Of a stretch of DNA of 37,500 bases, positions 8,080 through 18,583 are shown piece after piece (positions within the stretch are counted from its first letter, which is position 1; every line of letters starts with the position of its first letter). The translations under genes and the position numbers were made by a program. Source of the DNA: Mesostigma viride (taxonomy: Eukaryota; Streptophyta; Mesostigmatophyceae; Mesostigmatales; Mesostigmataceae); the NCBI GenBank assembly GCA_009746045.1, contig RPFO01001426.1, positions 50,001 through 87,500 on the forward strand. Direction: 5' to 3'. The notes under the pieces were generated by a model. The model searched no databases. It was not told where the DNA came from and saw nothing but the letters and a program-made list of their open reading frames with translations.

Positions 8080-11000
8080 TCAGATGTGCGGAGATACTAT
8101 GCGATCCAGCCGGTCCACGACCTGTTTGTAGAGCTTGTGCCAAGGGGCAGCACCGAACAGATGTGGGTGACGTTGCAAAAAACATCGGACTTGACGGAGC
8201 ATAATGGCTCGGTCATAGTCTTTGACCAATAAACGCTGCAAGAGTTCAACAAGAGTCGTGATGAAATCAACACGATAAGAACAAAGACGGGAAAAACGAT
8301 GTAACTGAGAAAGAACAACACCATATTTTGCTGTGTGGGAAAGGAGACTGTGAATATCGGGGTAACGAATAAAAGGAATTTGCTGGTATTTAGGATCCTT
8401 GCGCTTATCATAGACAGCCGTACGCCAGCCCTTCTTGTTATGGGTAATGTTAAGATCGAGGTAATTGCAATGAGTATCCTCCGACGTGAGCTTTAATGTG
8501 AGGGACGCTTGCGGGTAGATGCCAGGCAGACCAGCGGTGATATACAAATGGGTTGCGAAATCAGGGTTGTCGAAAGCGATGACATCATCAATGTATCGAC
8601 ATGTATGGATAAAACGCCTGATGAGAACATCATCGTTTGAGGCAATGAGATTCTCCATGAATGCAAGCTCATAAGTGTATAGATAGAGGTTTGCAAGGAG
8701 CCCGGCACAGTTAGTGCCCATAGGGATGCCGATAGCTTGTTGGTATACATTGCCCGCAAAACAGATGAAGGTGTTATCAACAAGATAAGAGATCCAATGG
8801 ACAAGGTCAGCCTTCGTGATAATATAATTATAACCATCCCGCACGATAGCACCTGCCGCGATCCCTGAGAGCCACGTTGCCGTGGGCTTGGTCTGAGAAA
8901 CACGCACGTGCAGGTGGTTGCGCCCGTGAGGCCTACGTGCATACAGACGAGTAAGGAGGCTATCTAAACGAGCTTTCAAATCGTGCAAATCTAGTGTGGT
9001 ATATAGAGTGGTGAAATCATAGGTGGCTATGGGCATAGGTATACGTTTCTCTGCTGCTGTCTTAGAACGGCTAAGGGCGGCAAGGCGTAGGCGTACTTGG
9101 GCTGAGTCTATGACGATCCAACTACCAGCGCATTCATACCCGGCATTCGACAGCACCTCCACCCATAATGCATTGGCTTCGGGGAGAAGAGCATTCAAAG
9201 CATGGCAGATGAGTTTCGAGAGAGGCATCAGTGGGGCTGAATGCGACGCAGCAATGGTGCGCAAAGCAACAGGAGTTTTGTGCAGCTTAAGAGTGAGATA
9301 CAGATATGGGAACGTAGTGGTGGTGGCGCGTCGCTGCCGCTTAAGGAATGCCCGAGCAAAAATGTTTTGGCTGTGCAGAAAAGCCCGATGAGCAGCAGTG
9401 ATACTGGCGGTGGACTGTGCACGCTGAACATAGGTAGGGCTGGACGCCAACTCGTGTTGCAAAGTAGCAAGGTAGTGCTTCTTGCATATGAAAGCAAAGT
9501 TGTTGGCACTCTTGTCAACACACGTGATGATAAAGTCCTGCTTGAAGTGGTCAAGAAGTGCTTTATCTGTGGTGTTGAGCCAGGTGGTGCGGTGGACCTG
9601 CTGGAGACGGTAATCAAGCCTGGTGAGACGTGCATTGCATTCGTGAATGACGGCGCGAAACCACGGTTCCATGGCAAGGGGAGCAAGCTGTAGGTCCGTG
9701 CTCATGGCATTGCAGAATTTGCGCAGTGATGTGGAGAGCAGTGCATTCACCTCTTTGGCACACGTGCGCTGGACCCACGGCCGAAACTTGGTGCCTTTGG
9801 CAAAAAGGTCTACAAGCGTGTGGCTCGGCAGGATGCTGAGGTCAGCGGTCATGACGTGCTGTGAGGTGGGATCAAGGTACTTGAAATACCGTTGTTGTTG
9901 GCAGGGGCAGGGCCCTGCCAAGATGGTGGCCAGCTCGGTGGGCGTTGTATCGCGGCTGACCTTCCCGTTGCTGAAAACCATTTGTCCCAAGGTGGGAGAG
10001 TAATGCCAGGCGGCAATGGGAGTGCCGAAAGTGTTGCGCACCACGAGCGGCATCGCAGCCTGCACTTGCGGCAAATGCAGAATGTGTGGCAAACACAGCT
10101 CATCCATCGCAGCATGAATGAAAGGTGAGATCAGCAAACGGCGCGGACGCAGTGCATCTGCATTCCCATTGACACGGTGCCGAATGATACGTGAGAGAAG
10201 GCCTCGCAGACTAGTGGCATGGGAGCGGGGGACTTGCAGATCAGCTGGGGAGCACGACCCGACGGCAATGTGTAAGCTGGTAAGCTTCTTCAAGCTGCAG
10301 GCTTCGAGATAGGATGCATGAAAGTTGCCGCGTTGCATAAGCCGAGACATGTGACGTAAGCAGCGGAGACTGGTGGAGTAAAGGGAAGGATCGGTGGACA
10401 CATGTGTGGAAGGTGGAGGGGCCGGGGTGACGCTGGGGGGATAGGGGCGATATGGGTGGAGATTGTGCTTCAGACGCCAGGCACGGATGAACATAAGAGG
10501 GCGGGGACGGAGGGGAGGCGGGCGGCGGCGAGACCGAGCTTTGAAACTCTTGCCTTCAATGCAAAAACCGTGGGGCAGAAATGCATGTAACATTCGTTTC
10601 CAAAACGTTTCCCGATGCCCTGCGGCTTTGCGAAAAGCGGCGCCGGTAAAGGTGCCGGGGACATGTTCCAAGGGGACGACTCGCCAATCCCACCACCCGT
10701 ATTGGGCCATGGCGCCATGTAGGGGGGTGTCGTCGTTGGCGGCAGGGCGGCCAATATGAAGGCGGCGTGCCGCTCGGACATGTTCCTGAAAACGCGTCCA
10801 GGCATCCCGTTGCGTCTGGCCAACGTAGATACGCTGAGGGTACCTGCGGTTGTAAATGGCATAAATGACGCGATGGGTGCTTACGGGGTGTGGGCGAGTG
10901 GAGTTGGTAAGCGACAAATGCGTGCGCTGTAAGCGCCGGAGGCGACGTAGAGTATGGTCATCCTTGCAGTGATGGTTATGGCGCGTGTTGATGCGACAAC

Positions 11001-11136
11001 GCTTCCGCCATGCCTGTGAGGAGATACGATAGGGGAACTGCCGAGAAATAGCAGTGTACTTCCGGTAATCAATGCCACTGGATTGCCGTATTCTGTGGAG
11101 GGTAAGAGCATGCCAGAAAGTCATAAGGTGTTTCAT
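8080..11136 (-). CDS. Penelope-like polyprotein: N-terminal GIY-YIG nuclease plus reverse transcriptase
   Basis: This is an uninterrupted 1018-residue ORF. Residues 90-180 form a GIY-YIG endonuclease: IYAIY at 91-95, IYVGQT at 103-108, R115 and H119 in the helix TRFQEHV, and the metal-binding Glu at E176 in RETFWKRML. Residues 405-460 hold a CPC pair and a segment reading MTADLSILPSHTLVDLFAKG. The reverse transcriptase spans about 600-930: motif A with D707 (TYDFTTLYTTLDL), motif B GIPMGTNCAGLLANLYLY (803-820), motif C YIDD (848-851) and a late NYLDLNI strand (891-897). The GIPMGTNCAxLLAxLxLYxYE signature and an N-terminal rather than C-terminal GIY-YIG domain match the permuted Naiad/Chlamys clade. 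The protein would nick target DNA and copy its own RNA by target priming. All catalytic residues I could check are present. The start at 11136 is the first Met of the frame; an internal start is possible. Confidence 0.92.
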   Translation of the reverse strand: MKHLMTFWHALTLHRIRQSSGIDYRKYTAISRQFPYRISSQAWRKRCRINTRHNHHCKDDHTLRRLRRLQRTHLSLTNSTRPHPVSTHRVIYAIYNRRYPQRIYVGQTQRDAWTRFQEHVRAARRLHIGRPAANDDTPLHGAMAQYGWWDWRVVPLEHVPGTFTGAAFRKAAGHRETFWKRMLHAFLPHGFCIEGKSFKARSRRRPPPLRPRPLMFIRAWRLKHNLHPYRPYPPSVTPAPPPSTHVSTDPSLYSTSLRCLRHMSRLMQRGNFHASYLEACSLKKLTSLHIAVGSCSPADLQVPRSHATSLRGLLSRIIRHRVNGNADALRPRRLLISPFIHAAMDELCLPHILHLPQVQAAMPLVVRNTFGTPIAAWHYSPTLGQMVFSNGKVSRDTTPTELATILAGPCPCQQQRYFKYLDPTSQHVMTADLSILPSHTLVDLFAKGTKFRPWVQRTCAKEVNALLSTSLRKFCNAMSTDLQLAPLAMEPWFRAVIHECNARLTRLDYRLQQVHRTTWLNTTDKALLDHFKQDFIITCVDKSANNFAFICKKHYLATLQHELASSPTYVQRAQSTASITAAHRAFLHSQNIFARAFLKRQRRATTTTFPYLYLTLKLHKTPVALRTIAASHSAPLMPLSKLICHALNALLPEANALWVEVLSNAGYECAGSWIVIDSAQVRLRLAALSRSKTAAEKRIPMPIATYDFTTLYTTLDLHDLKARLDSLLTRLYARRPHGRNHLHVRVSQTKPTATWLSGIAAGAIVRDGYNYIITKADLVHWISYLVDNTFICFAGNVYQQAIGIPMGTNCAGLLANLYLYTYELAFMENLIASNDDVLIRRFIHTCRYIDDVIAFDNPDFATHLYITAGLPGIYPQASLTLKLTSEDTHCNYLDLNITHNKKGWRTAVYDKRKDPKYQQIPFIRYPDIHSLLSHTAKYGVVLSQLHRFSRLCSYRVDFITTLVELLQRLLVKDYDRAIMLRQVRCFLQRHPHLFGAAPWHKLYKQVVDRLDRIVSPHI

Positions 11137-12071
11137 GATGATTCAGATGCACTGAGAGCTAAGACATCAAACAGAACCAGAGCGGAGCATATTGAGGTAA
11201 GTCAATATTCACTGCGTAACACCCGTTACGCGATAGCGGTGGTCCATGATGCATCTCCCCGGGGCAGGATGTGGCTAACAACACAGCTGAATGGACTCGG
11301 AACATGTGGATTCCCAGTGGGGGGGCCTTCCAATTGTCATACTTGACACCTCTTTCCTGTAACGAAAAGATTTCCCTTCTTCATGTTCCAGATGAGTCAC
11401 CGTGCTCCTGCCTTTGTGTTTTTTTGGCGTTTGTAAAGAGATATGGGAGGGTAAACAAAAGCAAAGGCTGATATTGCCGTGTGGGGGGCCCGATCCTTGG
11501 TTAGTCTCTCAAGTGCCCACAGAAAAACACGAGAGTAGCACACACAGCGCGCAGCCCAGCCTAGCTCCCTCAGTAAAGTAAAAGAAAAAGGACAAGAACA
11601 GCAAAACAAACGAGAACAAGAAAAAGAACAAAACACAGACACGTAGTGCAATGTGAGCGGAATGATGGAGGAAGGTGAGAGGGGGACATCGTATTGAATG
11701 TGTAGGCATTGAGGCAGCCGAAGCGTCCCATCCCCGGGTACATTCGTGGCTTTCAAAAAAGCCACAACCTGCGTGGAAGAGGAAAATGCAGGAACGATGA
11801 GTATGATCCTGAAAACGAGGTTGAGGAAACGCGGAGAGGAAATGCCGGCCGCTGAAACGATTCCGATGGAACTATGGGTTTCGCCGACATGAGGCGGTGC
11901 AGCTGACTATCTCTATGGTGTCGTGTGTGACCGGGAGTGCCGGTTCACGTGCGCACTCGTCGGACTAGCCCGACGACATGTGTGCTTGGTTGCCCACGGC
12001 TGAAATCCTCTTGCCCGTCATGCAAAGGCCACGCCTCCTAGCCGAAAACGAACTATATTCAACCAATCTAA
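11137..12071 (-). other. Leader region of the Penelope-like element
   Basis: This lies between the upstream pseudo-LTR and the ORF start. It contains an A-rich stretch (about 11575-11640, AAAAAG/ACAAAA-rich on the plus strand). No second ORF with recognisable domains is present; the longest minus-strand frame (11397-11765) is Phe/Cys-rich and looks fortuitous. Confidence 0.5.
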
Positions 12072-12275
12072 TATCAAGGAGACAACCAGCGCAGGCCAGA
12101 AATCGGGAGAATCCGGACCATGGTAGCTCGAGCCTGCCGTTATCTTGTCCGCGTGTTCGAGTCGTTCAGGATGATGAAGATGAATGGTGATGGAAATGTG
12201 TATCCTTGTGCATTGAAATTATGGCTGGCTTACGTGTAGAGCGACTAGATGACCTAGACGGTGGGGCCGGAAACA
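12072..12275 (-). repeat. Penelope pseudo-LTR, upstream copy
   Basis: Direct repeat of 7521-7724. It directly adjoins the right target-site duplication (12274-12281) and would be expected to carry the element promoter. Confidence 0.85.
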
Positions 12276-12300
12276 TGTTATATTTTAATTTAATAATTTA
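12274..12300 (+). mobile_element. LINE AT tail, right half of the Penelope insertion site
   Basis: CATGTTATATTTTAATTTAA resumes the LINE tail broken at 7523. The reconstructed empty site corresponds to the LINE ends at 29339-29385 (plus) and 2209-2246 (minus). Confidence 0.65.
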
Positions 12301-13035
12301 TGCCAGGCGAGGCACCGCTAGGGCCTGGCAGTACACGTTGCCTGGCATGTCTTAGGATTTACTATAGCTAGGTTCCAGATAGATAGAATAGAAACGGTAG
12401 GATTGTTGGCCTCCATATCCGAGCACGAGTTTAATCAATGTAAGCGGCTGATAGTGTAGGTGACAAAAAATGTACTAAATACAGTCTTTGTCATTCAGTC
12501 CAGTGCAGACCTTGCGCACGTCATCAATAATGGCACATGCTCACATAAAAAGCAGCATGCACCTCCGTGGTGCCCCAGAAGGAAGACCTTAAAGTACTCA
12601 AACGTGCCAAAAAGTCTTTCATGAGCGGCATCTCTCCCTTTATTGTTACAAAAGCCGCATGTTATTGCAGGCTTGTAGGACATTGCACCTACATCATGCT
12701 TCCTTGAGCTTCTGGGCCAGACACAGTCTCAGCTTCAACATGCCACTACATACCAAAGGAGCCAAAATTGCCGGAGCAAAGGCACACACAGTAGTTGTCT
12801 CCTCATTACACCCTCTTCGCAAGCATCAGGCGATTAAAAAACGCCAAGTTGAGCCCATGCCGCCGCTTGCGTAGGGGCCCTATCCATGGCCATCCGCACG
12901 GCACACTTGTTTGGTCATCATGCCTTGGCTGTGACTGCTGTGATGGGTGCCATCGATTGGTTGGCGATGTACTGCACGGGGCAAGGATGTACCAAGCATC
13001 ATCATAAGGCAATCACGGGGCAATCATGAGGAGAG
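12301..13035. other. Spacer with a small inverted repeat, no gene seen
   Basis: TGCCAGGC (12301-12308) and GCCTGGCA (12323-12330) form a perfect 8-bp stem, with a third related copy TGCCTGGCA near 12339. The remainder has only short open frames without family features. Confidence 0.4.
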
Positions 13036-13041
13036 CATGTG

Positions 13042-13395
13042 GGCGAGGCGCGGCGCGGCGCGGCGCGGGGAGGCGAGGCGAGGCGAGGCGCGGCGCGGCG
13101 CAGGGAGGCGCGGCGAGGCGCGGCGAGGCGAGGCGAGGCGAGGCGAGGCGAGGCGAGGCGAGGCGAGGCGCAGGGAGGCGCGGCGAGGCGAGGCGAGGCG
13201 AGGCGAGGCGAGGCGAGGCGAGGCGAGGCGAGGCGAGGCGAGGCGAGGCGAGGCGAGGCGAGGCGAGGCGAGGCGAGGCGAGGCGAGGCGAGGCGAGGCG
13301 AGGCGAGGCGAGGCGAGGCGAGGCGAGGCGAGGCGAGGCGAGGCGAGGCGAGGCGAGGCGAGGCGAGGCGAGGCGAGGCGAGGCGAGGCGAGGGA
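13042..13395. repeat. (AGGCG)n pentanucleotide array, about 350 bp
   Basis: Roughly seventy units of AGGCG, with CGGCG and CAGGG variants concentrated in the first 140 bp and a homogeneous block from about 13185. Because the unit is 5 bp and lacks stop combinations, several frames on both strands stay open and spell GEARR or ASPRL repeats. These are artefacts. Confidence 0.95.
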
Positions 13396-13575
13396 AGGCA
13401 TGCGGTCCACGCACAACACGTACGCACGAGCACGGCCCCGATGGCAGGTGGAGAGATATGAGCACGACTGCCCCCAACGGGGGGAGTGACCATGAGAGAG
13501 GCAACGCGATGAGCCACTGTAGTACCAACCAGAGGCGAAACCCTAACCTCCTGCCGTACCCGCTGTTTTGTCACT

Positions 13576-14031
13576 GACATAGGAAGGAATCGCCACCAAG
13601 CGGATATACTTGCCAGCAAACAAAAAGAAACGGACATAGGAAGGAATCGCCACCAAGCGGATATACTTGCCAGCAAACAAAAAGAAACGGACATAGGAAG
13701 GAATCGCCACCAAGCGGATATACTTGCCAGCAAACAAAAAGAAACGGACATAGGAAGGAATCGCCACCAAGCAGATATACTTACCAGCAAACAAAAAGAA
13801 ACGGACATAGGAAGGAATCGCCACCAAGCGGATATACTTGCCAGCAAACAAAAAGAAACGGACATAGGAAGGAATCGCCACCAAGCAGATATACTTGCCA
13901 GCAAACAAAAAGAAACGGACATAGGAAGGAATCGCCACCAAGCGGATATACTTGCCAGCAAACAAAAAGAAACGGACATAGGAAGGAATCGCCACCAAGC
14001 GGATATACTAGCCAGCAAACAAAAAGAAATG
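13576..14031. repeat. 57-bp minisatellite, 8 copies
   Basis: Units start at 13576, 13633, 13690, 13747, 13804, 13861, 13918 and 13975, each beginning GACATAGGAAGGAATCGCCA. Variation is limited to a few sites (AGCGG/AGCAG, CTTGCC/CTTACC/CTAGCC). The 57-bp period keeps frames open on the minus strand, but no gene features support coding. Confidence 0.95.
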
Positions 14032-14581
14032 GCTGTGCCAATTCCACCCTCACTTCCAAGCAAGTGACAGACCAGACCGGTACTATGCGCACACAGCTCT
14101 ACTCTGCATGGCTGGATTTCCCTACCCTCCCATCCCAGCACCACCAAACACAAGGATGTTTGGCAATCTTGCTGCACTTGAACATATGGGAGCTGCATCT
14201 ATCCACCACAGACTTACCACTCATACATGTGCCCATGGCCATCCTTTGGTCGTCATGCCCATATGTTGTCCTGAACTGGTTGCGTCTATCCTGTCAGTAA
14301 AAAATTGCACTGCAACCCCCTCAACCCCCAACCCCACACTTCTGCATCGCCCCCCCTCCCCCTTCCTCTTCGTTATTCCCATCCTGTTAAAGGGGGGAGC
14401 GCCCTGGCAACCCCTGTCCTGTGCCGGCCCCTCTTGGCCAAGGCCAGCAACGTTGGCGCGCGCTCTTTCCCAACCATGTGCCGATACTAGTTACTTCACT
14501 ACAGTCAGTACTGACAGTTCTTTCTACTATGTTCTACTCCATTCACTACAGCTGATTATGATGATATCTTGTTCGCGGTAC
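14032..14581. other. Downstream flank of the PPI-like gene, probably 3'UTR
   Basis: This follows the minus-strand stop at 14582. I saw no TGTAA poly(A) signal on the minus strand within this stretch, so the transcript end is undefined. Confidence 0.35.
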
Positions 14582-17500
14582 CTAAAACGATGGCCTGCTA
14601 CCCACGGCACGCACCAGGACGAGCACGGCGACGACTGCCAGCAGCGCGACCACGATGCCGAAGTACATGCGGTCGCGGCGCGCCCACACGCCCTCCTTGC
14701 GCTTGTAGCTGCTCACGCGCGCGCGCGCACTTGCCGCCCGCGCCGCTGCCTCGCGCGCTGCCGCCCGCGCAAGCTCCAGCTCGTGCAGATCCCGCCGCCG
14801 CGAGCCGCGCCGATACGCCTCACCTGCGCTCAACGCGGGGGAGCCGCCCAGTTGGGCCTCCGCCGCCGACGAGTCCTCATCCGTGGACAGCCCCGCGCCG
14901 AGGCCCGCGTCGGGCGAGCTGAGGCCGTCGCGCAGCGAGCCGTCCGTGTCGCGCCCGCTCGCCTTGTGCGGCGCGTCGTGCTGGGGGGGGGGAAAGAGGG
15001 GAGGGGGGGGGGGGGAGACAGAGGGGCGTGCAGGGTTAGAAGGTATGTTGCTGGGGCGAGAGAGAAGAGGACTGTTGAATATGTGAGTATAGTGCCACGG
15101 CGAATTGGCCGCCCTGCAACATTGGCCACCACAATGTCACCATCGGCCATGTTTCATTCCCCACATAGCCACGGACACACGGCAGCTTCCTGCCCTCCGC
15201 ACTGATAGCAATGTTACTTGCCTTCTGTGCGCGCGCGGCCCGCCTATTCCTGTCTTGCTCAGCCCAACCACGGCTTGTGAACACCCCTGTCGCCCTGCGT
15301 ACCTTTTGTGCGCGCGCGGCCTGCCGAGCCTCCCACATGCGTGCCTTTGCTGCCGCCTTCTCCGCCGCCCGCTTCTTGCGCTGCTCCGCGCGCTCCAGCG
15401 CGAGGCGGGCCTCCAGCCGCCGCACCTCCGCCTCGCTCAGCCCCTCCAGCGCGCTGCTGCGCGACGCCCCGCCCAGCACACCCAGCTGCGCGTAGCCTGC
15501 GTCTCCCTGCGCGTGCACCAGCCCCTCCTCCTCGATCTCTGGCTCGGGAGGGGGCGCCGGCGGCCGCTCCTTCTTGGCCTTGCCGGCGCGAGAGCTGCTG
15601 GCGCCGGCACCGGACGATGAGGGACCTGCCCCCGAGGCGCTGCGGGATGCCGCCGGTACCGTTGCTGGCGCCGATCCTTCGCCGCCCTTCGGCGATCCGT
15701 CCGAGGATGAGGGCGAGCCGGGCACCCCGTTGCCGGTTGCTGACTTGTTGGCCGCCACGGGGGGTGGCTCTGTGCCCGCCTCCTGCGCGGCCGCAGCCGC
15801 AGCCGCCGCCGCCGCCGCCGCGATGGACTCAAGGATTCGTCGCGCGTCGTCGGCGCCGATGGCCTTGTCCTCTACACTCTTTTCTTTCTCCTTGCCCTCC
15901 TTGCTCTCCTTGCTGGCCGCCGGAGTAGCCCCCAGCTTGGCGGCCCCCTTCTTAGCGGCGGCGTCCTTCCCCCCCTTGTCCTTGTCCTTGCCGCCGGCCT
16001 CCCCCTTATCCTTGCCCATGGGCTCGCTGCCCTTGGTTCCGGTCAGCAGCTCGTCTTCGTCGGCGTCGGCGTCCATCGCGAGGTGCCGCATCTGCATACG
16101 CTTCTCGCCGTGCGCCATGATGAGCGCGCGGAACTCGGCATCGCTGGCCAGCTGCTCGTGCATGCGCTCCACCTGCGACGAACCGTTGAGGATGTGACAT
16201 CATCGTTTTTGTTGTGGTATTGAGTTGCTGTGCATGAGGTTGTTGTTGCTGTACCACGCACACAGACATTGTTGCAGATGCGATGTTGTGCATGATGCTA
16301 TTGTTGTGACAGTTGATGGTTGTGATGTTTGGAATATTGTGATATCTGACATCATGTATATCACAAATATCATGCGATATTTGTGAACGTGGTATATCAC
16401 AAATATCATGCGATATTGGTGAATGTGATCATTTGGATGTTTTGATATTGCAACATTCGGTATATAGTGATGTTTATGACTTTTGTCCTAAGCAAAGGGA
16501 TGACATTGCTTTTGTCCACAGCAAGACAATGACAAGGGCACAAGGGGGCAGAGGTGAGGCGGAGGGGGCCGAAGGGGTTCACACAGATGAGGTGAGCTGC
16601 TGGGGCCGGACACAGCATGTGCAGGGCAAGGGAGGCAAAGGGCAGAATGCTGGGTGGGGCATGTGGGGCAGAAGGCAGCGCTTCAAGCCTTTCCATCTGC
16701 TGTAGGCTTACAGAATGGCGTAACAACATGTGGCTTTGTAATGGAGCAGAAGCAGTGAAAATTGGGTGGGAGGGGAAGCTACCTTGCTAGCCTTAGAGCA
16801 AACGGATGTGAGACGTATGCACTACCACCACCAGCACCATCGGCACCACCAGCACCCACCTGCGTGCGCGACAGCTCGTGCGCCGCATCGTACTGGCGAC
16901 TCTCGGCCAGCTGCACCAGCTTCTTGATCTCGCGGCGGTTGGCGTAGAACAGCTTCTCCTGAGGCGAGGAGACGGCAGGGGATGGGAACACAAGGCATTG
17001 GGGGGGTGTTAAGCGCAGGCACAAGAGGTTGTTAAGCGGGACAAATGGAGGGGGCAGGCAAAGGGGCAGGGAAAAGTGGCAGGGAGAAGGGGTAGGAGTG
17101 GGGAGGAATGCACCAGGCGATAGGTGGCCCGAAAATGTCCGACCATGGCCGCGAAGTCCACGTGCCGTGAAGGCTACGCGGGTCATCCCCAGCATAGCCG
17201 CTGGGAGCAGGCTCACCCTCATTCGATCTGGGGCCCCGCCGGCTACAACAGCAATGTTTGTTGGCCCCCCCATGCGCCATGCCGGTCTATTGTTAGCGCC
17301 CTAGTCAGGTTCATCCTATCAAAAGGACTGCCAGGTCGTGTACTAGTGGACCAGTGGACCAGTGGACCAGTGGACCAGTGCACGAGTGGACCAGCGGACC
17401 AGCGGACCAGCGGACCAGTGGACTAGTGGACCAGCGGACCAGCGGACCAGTGGACTAGTGGACCAGTGGACCAGTGGACCAGTGGACCAGTGGACCAGTG

Positions 17501-18546
17501 GACTAGTGGACCAGTGGACCAGTGGACCAGTGGACCAGTGTACCAGTGTACCAGCGGACCAGCGGACCAGTGGACCAGCGGACCAGTGGACCAGTGGACC
17601 AGTGGACCAGCGGACCAGTGGGCTAGTGGGCTAGTGGACCAGTGGACCAGTGGACCAGTGAACCAGCGGACCAGTGGGCTAGTGGACCAGTGGACCAATG
17701 GACCAGTGGGCTAGTGGGCGGGTGGACCAGTGTGCTACTGTCGTGGAACCAATCTGCGGTTGGGCAGAGACGAACCGCAACAGTGCCAAACGGGGCCCCA
17801 CCAGCGCTGGGTGTAACATGGGCCCTATTCTGGGGTCAAAAGATCCTGCTGGCCGACGCCTGTTCTTGTTCCTTCCCCTGGCCTGGCTGCGGTGATGGCT
17901 GGAAATCGTCCCCTTCTGTGCCGCTGGCCCTCCCACCCATCACTGCTTCCTTTTCAACCGCTCCCACGCTGTGCCAGCTCAGCGCGCCCCCATGACAACA
18001 TGCGCTCGGGCCACCACCGGCCATTGCCGCGATGACCCGCTGCTGCACCCCGTCACTGCTGCTAGCGTACAATTCCCTAGCCCAACATGTCCCCTAGCGG
18101 GCGCTTGTGCCCCCCGCCCCTGCCGCCCCTGCGTGCCCCATGATGAAACCCCCCCATCACCTGTGCCTGGGCGGCCGTGCGCCCCACGTGAATGTCCTCT
18201 CACATCCCACGATCGCTGCGCCCCGCAAGCATGGTATATTCATAGCACATGTGTGGATGGTCGTGCCTCCCTTCCCTCACCTGCGCCTGGACAGCCTTGC
18301 GCCGCACGTGGATGTCCTCCCACATCTCATCGAGCCTCCGCTGCAGCACAGCCTTCTCGTCTGCGATGCGCTTGATGTCGGCCGACACCTCGCCCTCCTC
18401 GCGCTTGTACGCCTCAAACACCTTCACCTGCACATCCAGCTGGCCGTTCAGCACGTCCAGCTCGCTGCGCAGCACCTGGGGCAAAGGAGGACAAGGAGGG
18501 GAAACCACAGGGGAGGGGGGGGGGAGGGGTGGTCGAGAGATGTCAG

Positions 18547-18583
<37 letters not shown>

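Larger units (their letters stand above)
7524..12273 (-). mobile_element. Penelope-like retroelement, permuted GIY-YIG type (Naiad/Chlamys-like), about 4.75 kb
   Basis: The element comprises one intact ORF (8080-11136, minus) enclosed by 204-bp direct repeats (7521-7724 and 12072-12275, one mismatch). An 8-bp target duplication CATGTTAT lies at the outer edges. Penelope-like elements often carry such pseudo-LTRs. There is a roughly 0.93-kb leader (11137-12071) before the ORF and about 0.36 kb between the ORF stop and the downstream repeat. I looked for hammerhead ribozyme cores (CTGANGA plus GAAA), known in many Penelope elements, and saw none. The intact ORF and near-identical repeats imply a recent insertion. 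Confidence 0.85.

Noticed and set aside
7521-12275. LTR retrotransposon
   Set aside because: The direct repeats lack TG...CA ends, and the ORF encodes a Penelope-type reverse transcriptase with GIY-YIG and no gag, protease, RNase H or integrase.
13002-14198. A 398-codon minus-strand ORF and several 130-180-codon ORFs
   Set aside because: They are made entirely of the AGGCG array and the 57-bp minisatellite. The open frames follow from repeat periods without stops.
17343-17735. CRISPR-like array
   Set aside because: The units are contiguous 8-bp repeats without spacers, in a eukaryotic intron. The same applies to the 52-, 54-, 57- and 58-bp arrays.
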